This document shows, in pieces, positions 58,112 to 64,000 of a stretch of DNA of 64,000 bases. Made by a program: the position numbers and the translations under genes. Source of the DNA: Erysipelotrichaceae bacterium. GTDB taxonomy: Bacteria > Bacillota_I > Bacilli_A > Erysipelotrichales > Erysipelotrichaceae. The notes under the pieces are model-generated. The model was not told where the DNA came from. It searched no databases and saw only the letters and a list, made by a program, of their open reading frames with translations. The stretch covers positions 1 through 64,000 of the forward strand of contig JAFRLM010000022.1 in assembly GCA_017431225.1 (NCBI GenBank), given 5' to 3'. How positions within the stretch are numbered: position 1 is the stretch's first letter; every line of letters begins with the position of its first letter.

Positions 58112-58136
58112 AAAAACGCGCTATTGCGCGTTTTTG
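58112..58136. terminator. Bidirectional terminator
   Basis: AAAAACGCGC (58112-58121) with GCGCGTTTTT (58126-58135), between convergent units. Confidence 0.88.
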
Positions 58137-58143
58137 CTTAAGA

Positions 58144-59565
58144 TCAGAGATCCAGGCGTTCCAGCCATTTCTCCCGTTTGAGACGGATGAGAAAGAGGAT
58201 GCCGCGGAAGCTCAGTTCGATCGCCATGGCGATCCAGGCGCCGGGCAGACCGTGCGTTCTGACGAGGAAGAAGGTCAGGGTCAGACGGACGCCCCAGATG
58301 CTGATGAGATTGAAGATCCCGGGCACGATCGTATCCCCGGCTCCCCGTAAGGCTCCGGTCGCCACGATCGAAGCCGCGAAGAGCGGTTCGGCAAAGAGCT
58401 CGTAACGCAGCACCTGCGTTCCCAGAAGCTGTACTTCTTTATCCGGCGTGAGGAAAGCGAAGACATAGGGACAGCCAAAATACATGATAAAAGCGGTGGT
58501 GCTCATGATCGCGATCCCGGTGAAGGTCGTCAGCCAGGCAAAGCTGCGGGCAATATCCTTGCGCTTGGCGCCGACGGCCTGTCCGACAAGCGTCGTGGCG
58601 GCGGATTCGATGCCGTAACCGGGCATGTAACATAAGGATTCCGCGGTGATCGCGAAAGAGTTGGCGGCGATCGCCACTGTTCCCAAAGGAGCGATGATGC
58701 GGGTCGAAAGGATCTGTGCGAGACAGAGAGCCGACTGTTCGAGTGCCATCGGGATACCGATACGCACCGCTTTGAGAAGCGTCTCCTTGCGCAGTTTCCA
58801 GGAAGCCTTGACACGCAGCGTTAAAAGCGGGGAAGCAACAGCCGTTGACCAGCCGATCAGAAGCAGCGCGCAGAGGAAGGAAAGCCCTGTCCCCAATGCT
58901 GCGCCGCGGACACCGAGCCCGGCGCCCCAGACAGTGATCTCTTTTCCCAGGAATGTTACGTTCCGGGAAGGGAAGATCAGAAAGAAGTTGAATACCACGT
59001 CCAGCATGCACATCAGGGAGCTGATGATGCTCGGTGTCTTCATGTTGCCGGTGCACTGCAGCATGGACTGGTTGAGATAGTAGAACATGCGGATGAGCAG
59101 GAAGATGCCGTAGATCCGGAAATAATCGCTGGCGTCCGCGTGGATCGCGCTGTCCGCCTTTAAAAGCACCGGAAGATAGGAACTGATCCAGATGCAGAAA
59201 AGAGAAAGGGTACCGGCGATCAGAAACGAGGCGATCAGGGACTGGCGGTAGGTCGTACGCACTCTCTCCGTATCCCCGGCACCGGTCGCGTGCGCAACCT
59301 GGACTGAGAAGCCGGCTCCTGTCGCGAATAAAAGACCGCCGATCAGCCAGGTGCTCGAGGAGACGAGACCTATCGAAGCGGAGGCTCCCGCCCCGAGCTT
59401 GCCGACCATCGCGGCGTCGATATACTGCATGATGATCTCAGAGATCTGTGCCAGGATGCCCGGCAGACTCAGCTGAAAAACGAGGCGGAACCGCTCTTTC
59501 AGATCGATCGTCTTTCCGCTGCGCAGCAGCGTGGTAAGATCTCTCCCCTTTGACATATCTCCCAT
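58144..59565 (-). CDS. MATE family efflux transporter
   Basis: A 473-residue protein with twelve predicted helices in two similar halves, each starting with the MATE-type stretch (SLPGILAQISEIIMQYIDAAMVGKLG in the first, GIPMALEQSALCLAQIL in the second, in part) and the conserved VGQAVGAKRKD. MATE proteins export cationic drugs or metabolites with Na+ or H+. The first 25 residues are an unusually long hydrophilic start (MSKGRDLTTLLRSGKT). Single-gene unit. Confidence 0.92.
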   Translation of the reverse strand: MGDMSKGRDLTTLLRSGKTIDLKERFRLVFQLSLPGILAQISEIIMQYIDAAMVGKLGAGASASIGLVSSSTWLIGGLLFATGAGFSVQVAHATGAGDTERVRTTYRQSLIASFLIAGTLSLFCIWISSYLPVLLKADSAIHADASDYFRIYGIFLLIRMFYYLNQSMLQCTGNMKTPSIISSLMCMLDVVFNFFLIFPSRNVTFLGKEITVWGAGLGVRGAALGTGLSFLCALLLIGWSTAVASPLLTLRVKASWKLRKETLLKAVRIGIPMALEQSALCLAQILSTRIIAPLGTVAIAANSFAITAESLCYMPGYGIESAATTLVGQAVGAKRKDIARSFAWLTTFTGIAIMSTTAFIMYFGCPYVFAFLTPDKEVQLLGTQVLRYELFAEPLFAASIVATGALRGAGDTIVPGIFNLISIWGVRLTLTFFLVRTHGLPGAWIAMAIELSFRGILFLIRLKREKWLERLDL

Positions 59566-59705
59566 TATATAAAAAGATCGTTTCTTTTCTACGATAAGTT
59601 TGTTCTGATTTGCGGTTTTTTCACTTTCACCGGGAGCGCAAAGCCCAAAACGCCCTGTGAAAATGCTATAGTAAATATATTCGGAATATGTCGGAGGTGT
59701 AGACG

Positions 59706-60710
59706 ATGCAGGTATTTGAAGTCAGCGGCACCGCATATGAAATGGGGCGAGAGATCGGACGCCGTTTTCGCAGAGTGCTGCAGCGCAGATGCGCCAAGGC
59801 AGAAGAAAAATGGATGAGTGAGGAGATGCAGGCGAAGCTCACCGCGATCGCGGAAAAGCTCGAAAAGACCTTCCCCGAAGCACTGCAGGAGATCCGCGGC
59901 AAGGCGGAGGGCGCAGGCGTTCCGTTTTTCCCGCTGCTGCTTCTGAATTCCCCGGAGCTGACCCGCAAGAGTGACGGGTGCACCACCGTGATCTTAAAAG
60001 ACAGCGCCGGCAGAGTGTTCTTCTCCCACAATGAAGACGAAGACAATTTCTTTAAAAACAATACGATGCTGGTGCGTTTCAATTATCCGGACCACTGGGT
60101 CGTCGGGTATACCAATGCCGAGAAGGTGATCGGTTCCTGTTTCGGTTTCAACAGCTATGGACTTCTCTTCTCCAGCAATTTCCTTTTCCCCGACAAGACC
60201 GCTCCAGGCGAGATATCACGCTATATCTATGAACGCTGGCTGACATCCGCTTCCGGGATCGCCGAGGTGCGCTCCCGTCTGCAGGAGATGAAGGTCGCTT
60301 CACCCTTCAGCTTCAACGTGGTCGACACTAAGACCGGGGAAGCCTTCAATTTCGAGAAGGATCTTGACCGGGTGTATGAGACGGAGATCACCGCCGCTTA
60401 CGGGCGCTCCAACCATTTCCTGGCAAAGGAAGGGGAAGCCAAGGCTTCACCCAATTCACTCTTCCGGGCCGCGAAAGCACAGGAAGGGATCAACGTACTC
60501 GATCCGCAGCAGGCCTCCGGCGAAAAGCTGCGCGAGATCCTCTGTTACCAGGGGGAAGACCGTATCCATTCGATCTTCCTGACTGCCTACAATAACCGCA
60601 CGGTCGCCAACCTCTGCTACAACGGCGCCGACGGCAGCATCGTGATCCGCGACTATCTGGATCATAAATGTGACTACAACCTCAGTTTCCCGGCACTGCT
60701 CGGAAAATAA
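59706..60710 (+). CDS. C45-family peptidase / acyltransferase-like Ntn hydrolase
   Basis: A 334-residue protein of the acyl-CoA:6-aminopenicillanate acyltransferase (C45) family. Its nucleophile should be Cys92 in DGCTTVILKD, released by self-cleavage between Gly91 and Cys92; this is the usual family mechanism. NDExD-like HNEDEDNF and the GFNSYGLLFSSNFL stretch also match. There is no signal peptide. C45 members hydrolyse amide bonds in N-acyl amino acids, dipeptides or similar; the substrate here is unknown. GGAGGTG before ATG. Cardiolipin synthase starts 13 bases after the stop, so the two share a message. Confidence 0.87.
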   Translation: MQVFEVSGTAYEMGREIGRRFRRVLQRRCAKAEEKWMSEEMQAKLTAIAEKLEKTFPEALQEIRGKAEGAGVPFFPLLLLNSPELTRKSDGCTTVILKDSAGRVFFSHNEDEDNFFKNNTMLVRFNYPDHWVVGYTNAEKVIGSCFGFNSYGLLFSSNFLFPDKTAPGEISRYIYERWLTSASGIAEVRSRLQEMKVASPFSFNVVDTKTGEAFNFEKDLDRVYETEITAAYGRSNHFLAKEGEAKASPNSLFRAAKAQEGINVLDPQQASGEKLREILCYQGEDRIHSIFLTAYNNRTVANLCYNGADGSIVIRDYLDHKCDYNLSFPALLGK

Positions 60711-60723
60711 ACAATAAGATACG

Positions 60724-62244
60724 ATGAAAAGAATTCTGAAAATAATCACCAGCCGGATGTTCATCATGTTCCTGATCGCCGTGATCGAATTCTTCTGGCT
60801 ATGGTCTCTCTTCGCGCGTTTCCGCGCCCAGGCCGCCTGGATCGACACAGTGATCACTGCTCTGAGCCTGATCGTCATCCTGGTCATCTTAAAACGAAGC
60901 AAACATCTGTCCTCGGATATCATGTGGATCCTTTTGATCTCGGTCCTGCCGATCCCGGGAACGATCTTTTATCTGCTCGCCGGCGCAGACATTTTCAGCA
61001 GCCGCACCTATCACGCGATCAATACCGAGATGCTGTCGGCTTCGCGCTACTACAAACAGAAGCCGAAAGTCCTCGAAAATGCCTGCGCGGAGGATCCTGC
61101 TTTAGCCGGACAGTTCCGCTATATCTCTGAAGGCGCCGGTTTCCCGGTCTATGATCATTCCGAAGTGGAATACTTCCCGCTGGGCGATCTCGGTTTCCCC
61201 CAGATCCTCGAGGAGCTGGCCAAGGCGAAACAGTTCATCTTCTTAGAGTACTTCATCGTCGGCAACGGCTATGTCTGGAATTCGATCGTTTCGATCCTGG
61301 AAGAGAAGGTCAAGCAGGGCGTGGAGGTCCGTGTCCTTTACGACGATATGGGTTCGATGAACACGCTGCCTCTGAATTATGTGCGCGAGCTCGAGGCGAA
61401 GGGGATCAAGGCGATCGCCTTCAACCGCATCAGCCCGATCATCAATGTCATCATGAACCACCGCGATCACCGCAAGATTCTGGTCATCGATGGCCATACC
61501 GCCTTTTCCGGCGGCATCAACCTGGCCGATGAATACATCAACCGCAAGCGCCGTTTCGGTCACTGGAAGGACAATGTCATCAAGATCCGCGGCAACGCCG
61601 TCTGGAGCCTGACCGTCATGTTCCTGACGATCTGGAACGCGGTCCGCCACGAAGACAGTGATTACAGTATTTACCGCAATACTTTATCCACGCCGGGAAG
61701 CGGCTATGTCATTCCCTATTCCGATACGCCTCTTGATAATGAGAACGTCGGCGAACGTATCTATCTGAATATCCTCGGTCAGGCAAGGGACTATGTCTAT
61801 ATCATGACCCCGTACCTGATCATCGATACCGAGATGCTGAGCGCGCTGACTCTGGCAGCCAAGCGCGGGGTCAAGGTGAAGATCGTGCTTCCGGGCATTC
61901 CCGACAAGCGTATTGCCAACGAGATCACCAAATCCTTCTACACCCAGCTGATGGATGAGGGGATCGAGATCTATGAATACACTCCGGGCTTCGTTCATTC
62001 CAAGATCTTCCTCTGTGACGACGTCCTGGCGACGGTCGGCACGATCAATCTTGACTACCGCAGCCTGTATCTGAATTTCGAGAACGGCATCTGTCTCTAC
62101 CGCTGTGACGCTTTAAAGGATATCCGCGCTGATTTCGAAAAGACCTTCGAAGTCTGCAAAAAGATCTCCTATGAGGATGCGCAAGTCGGCTACATCCGCG
62201 AGTTTTTGCGTTCCGCTCTGCGGGTCATCGCTCCGGAAATGTAA
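60724..62244 (+). CDS. cls: Cardiolipin synthase (phospholipase D family)
   Basis: A 506-residue membrane enzyme that joins two phosphatidylglycerol molecules to cardiolipin and glycerol. Two N-terminal membrane helices (about 10-30 and 38-58, with a third hydrophobic stretch to about 85) precede two HKD motifs: NHRDHRKILVIDG (about 245-257) and FVHSKIFLCDD (about 421-431), the latter followed by GTINLDYRSL. Length matches bacterial Cls. It is probably co-transcribed with the C45 gene. No clear terminator separates it from the next gene 53 bases on. Confidence 0.95.
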   Translation: MKRILKIITSRMFIMFLIAVIEFFWLWSLFARFRAQAAWIDTVITALSLIVILVILKRSKHLSSDIMWILLISVLPIPGTIFYLLAGADIFSSRTYHAINTEMLSASRYYKQKPKVLENACAEDPALAGQFRYISEGAGFPVYDHSEVEYFPLGDLGFPQILEELAKAKQFIFLEYFIVGNGYVWNSIVSILEEKVKQGVEVRVLYDDMGSMNTLPLNYVRELEAKGIKAIAFNRISPIINVIMNHRDHRKILVIDGHTAFSGGINLADEYINRKRRFGHWKDNVIKIRGNAVWSLTVMFLTIWNAVRHEDSDYSIYRNTLSTPGSGYVIPYSDTPLDNENVGERIYLNILGQARDYVYIMTPYLIIDTEMLSALTLAAKRGVKVKIVLPGIPDKRIANEITKSFYTQLMDEGIEIYEYTPGFVHSKIFLCDDVLATVGTINLDYRSLYLNFENGICLYRCDALKDIRADFEKTFEVCKKISYEDAQVGYIREFLRSALRVIAPEM

Positions 62245-62297
62245 AAAGCATTGTGCAATCGCTTAATAAACCAATAAAATGAAAATAAGGAAGGTTT

Positions 62298-63425
62298 ATG
62301 AAAATGGAGAAAGAAATCATTGAAACAATGCCAAAACTCGGTTTCGGTCTGATGCGTCTCCCCCGTATCGATGAGAACACCATCGATGTCGAACAGACCA
62401 AGGTGATGGTCGACCGTTTCCTGGCTGCCGGAATGAAGTATTTTGATACTGCATTCGTTTATCCGGGATCGGAAGACGCGATCCGCGAAGCACTGGTCAA
62501 ACGTTATCCGCGTGAAAGCTATTACCTGGCAACAAAACTCAACAGCCGTGTCGCCAGCACTGCCGAAGAGGCAAAAGCGCAGTTTGAGGAAAGTCTGCGC
62601 CGCACGGAGGCCGGTTATTTTGATTTCTACCTGCTGCACGCGATCGGCGAAGCCACACTGCCGAAATACGATGAGTTCAAGATCTGGGATTATGTCAAGG
62701 AACTTAAGGCGGAAGGGAAGATCAAACACTATGGTTTCTCTTTCCACCACACCCCGGAGATCCTCGAACAGCTTCTGAACGAACATCCGGATGTGGAATT
62801 CGTCCAGCTGCAGATCAACTATGCTGACTGGGAAAACCCGAACGTCAATTCCGGCAAGCTCTATGAGATCTGCCGCCGTCACAATAAACCGATCGTTGTC
62901 ATGGAACCGGTCAAGGGCGGAACGCTCGCGAATCCGCCGCTCACTGTCCGCAAGATCCTCAACGAAGCGAATCCGGATGTCTCGCTGGCATCCTGGGCGA
63001 TCCGCTATGTCGCTTCCAAGCCGGGCATCCTCGTTGTCTTAAGCGGTATGTCCAATGTCGAGCAGATGGAAGACAACCTGTCCTTCATGAAAGACTTCAA
63101 ACCGCTGAGTGAGGAAGAAGAAAAGACGATCGAACGCGCTCAGAAGGTCTTCCGGTCGACTGACCAGATCCCCTGTACTGCCTGCCATTACTGCACACCG
63201 GGCTGCCCGATGCAGATCAATATCCCGGAGATCTTTGAGGCGATGAACCAGAACCTCGTCTTCGGCGAACCGGAGACAGCGAAGGAGATGTACGCGGAAG
63301 TCCTGAGTGAAGGCAGCGGCCGCGCCGCTGACTGTATCGGCTGCCTGCAATGCGAAGGCGCCTGCCCGCAGAAGATCGAGATCACTTCCTGGCTCCACCG
63401 GATCTCCGAATTCATGGGCGAATAG
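62298..63425 (+). CDS. Aldo/keto reductase with C-terminal 4Fe-4S clusters
   Basis: A 375-residue protein: an aldo/keto reductase TIM barrel (LGFGLMRLP at residues about 13-21, DTAFVYPGSE, YLATKLN, DFYLLHAIG) fused to a ferredoxin-like tail with CTACHYCTPGCP and CIGCLQCEGACP. Such proteins are common in strict anaerobes and their substrates are mostly unknown; electrons may pass from NAD(P)H or ferredoxin. GGAAGG precedes the ATG. The remnant at 8462-8608 is the tail of a second gene of this type. A terminator follows. Confidence 0.93.
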   Translation: MKMEKEIIETMPKLGFGLMRLPRIDENTIDVEQTKVMVDRFLAAGMKYFDTAFVYPGSEDAIREALVKRYPRESYYLATKLNSRVASTAEEAKAQFEESLRRTEAGYFDFYLLHAIGEATLPKYDEFKIWDYVKELKAEGKIKHYGFSFHHTPEILEQLLNEHPDVEFVQLQINYADWENPNVNSGKLYEICRRHNKPIVVMEPVKGGTLANPPLTVRKILNEANPDVSLASWAIRYVASKPGILVVLSGMSNVEQMEDNLSFMKDFKPLSEEEEKTIERAQKVFRSTDQIPCTACHYCTPGCPMQINIPEIFEAMNQNLVFGEPETAKEMYAEVLSEGSGRAADCIGCLQCEGACPQKIEITSWLHRISEFMGE

Positions 63426-63444
63426 GAAAAGCAATCAGATAATA

Positions 63445-63473
63445 AAAAACGATCCCGCGGGATCGTTTTTTTT
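63445..63473. terminator. Bidirectional terminator
   Basis: AAAAACGATCCC (63445-63456) pairs with GGGATCGTTTTT (63459-63470, tight central turn), between convergent genes. Confidence 0.85.
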
Positions 63474-63476
63474 GTG

Positions 63477-64000
63477 TCAGTGTACCAGCACTGAGCCGCC
63501 GATGAACTCGCGGATCAGTGAGTTGTTGGGAACGGCGCTGTCATCTTCCATCGGTACGAACGCCTTCAGAAGGTTCAGCAGACGCTGGGCCTCGCCATAG
63601 GCCGGCGAATCGTCGCCGATCTGTTTCAGCAGTTTGGCCGCGTATTTCTTGGTGACAGCCGGTTCGTAGATACAGCAGGAATTGAAGTATTCGTCCGCCA
63701 GCTCGGTGTAGGGGAAGATGTTGACCTCTTCTCCGTCGCGTACGGATTTCCAGCGCAGCAGGGTATTCTCGGCGCTGTGGTCACGGAACTGATGGTCACG
63801 GATGATACGGCGCAGACAGCGCAGGTCGGAATTCGGGATACGGTTGTAGATATCGATACGGACCTGGATCAGCGGGCTGACATAGATCTTGAATTTCTCA
63901 TTATCGTCGATGCCTTCGGTCAGTTTCGGGTTCAGTCCGTGGATCCCCTCGATCACGATCGGCTGGCTGGAGTCGATCGTCGTGATCCGCTGTCCGAAGA
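63477..64000 (-). CDS. Uridine kinase-like nucleoside kinase, 3' part (runs off the window)
   Basis: The visible 174 residues are the C-terminal part of a uridine kinase/phosphoribulokinase-like protein: SSQPIVIEGIHGLNP is the strand after the acceptor site, RIIRDHQFRDHSAENTLLRWKSVRDGEEVNIFPY (in pieces) is the conserved base and lid region. In Bacillota this often belongs to a long protein (about 550 residues) with an N-terminal TGS/threonyl-tRNA-synthetase-like domain; that part lies beyond base 64000, so length cannot be checked. The frame continues open to the window edge. Confidence 0.85.
   Translation of the reverse strand, partial: FGQRITTIDSSQPIVIEGIHGLNPKLTEGIDDNEKFKIYVSPLIQVRIDIYNRIPNSDLRCLRRIIRDHQFRDHSAENTLLRWKSVRDGEEVNIFPYTELADEYFNSCCIYEPAVTKKYAAKLLKQIGDDSPAYGEAQRLLNLLKAFVPMEDDSAVPNNSLIREFIGGSVLVH

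Noticed and set aside
1-64000. CRISPR array, tRNA or rRNA genes
   Set aside because: No regularly spaced repeats with unique spacers, and no cloverleaf-type or rRNA-like sequence was recognised by reading; a tRNAscan and Rfam run would settle this.

Overview
The window looks like chromosome of a low-to-mid GC, probably anaerobic member of the Bacillota; an Erysipelotrichales-type gut lineage would fit, but that is inference from gene content only. Supporting signs are Shine-Dalgarno sites of the AGGAGG type, rho-independent terminators after most units, a yybP-ykoY (Mn2+) riboswitch, a FeoA-FeoB fusion, DegV, the UPF0237/UPF0210 pair, Fe-S aldo/keto reductases and phosphorolytic cellodextrin use. 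No rRNA, tRNA, CRISPR array, phage or plasmid genes were found.

Layout. 1-5.2 kb is accessory and partly decayed: a DUF4143 ATPase, an AT-rich gap with tandem repeats, two membrane-anchored alpha/beta hydrolases under a TetR regulator with three matching operators, and a frameshifted remnant of a GH94 phosphorylase. 5.2-10.9 kb holds the riboswitch and an ArsB/NhaD-like permease, L-asparaginase, a deletion scar joining a headless LysR gene to the tail of a Fe-S aldo/keto reductase, and a PfkB kinase with an MFS transporter. 10.9-17.7 kb is the pyrimidine block (carB, PHP phosphatase, pyrB, pyrC) behind a leader with two terminators and a short translatable ORF. 17.7-29.5 kb mixes housekeeping with metal metabolism: a deformylase-like gene, two tandem hypB genes with hypA, a 930-residue Fe-S flavoprotein, feoAB with its small Cys-rich partner and a rhodanese lipoprotein, and larC (nickel-pincer cofactor).

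29.5-36.1 kb has an aldehyde dehydrogenase, a membrane protein, a TetR regulator, degV and an intact IS200/IS605 element (tnpA and tnpB) inserted exactly at the degV stop codon. 36.1-47.2 kb is a coherent cellodextrin module: lacI, binding protein, two permeases and an ATPase on the minus strand, divergent from cellobiose phosphorylase and cellodextrin phosphorylase, with an identical 14-bp operator in front of each arm. 47.3-53.6 kb has a coiled-coil membrane protein with a polysaccharide deacetylase, argS, the UPF0237/UPF0210 pair and small lipoproteins. 53.7-58.1 kb is a two-component system followed by a processive GT2 glycosyltransferase, both preceded by nearly the same 15-bp box. 58.1-64 kb has a MATE exporter, a C45-type peptidase, cardiolipin synthase, a Fe-S aldo/keto reductase and the 3' part of a uridine-kinase-like gene running off the window.

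The most promising observations are the pyr leader, the Mn riboswitch on an ArsB/NhaD-like permease, the nickel/iron set with paired HypB proteins, the shared box linking the two-component system to the glycosyltransferase, and the IS605 insertion whose boundaries can be reconstructed to the base.
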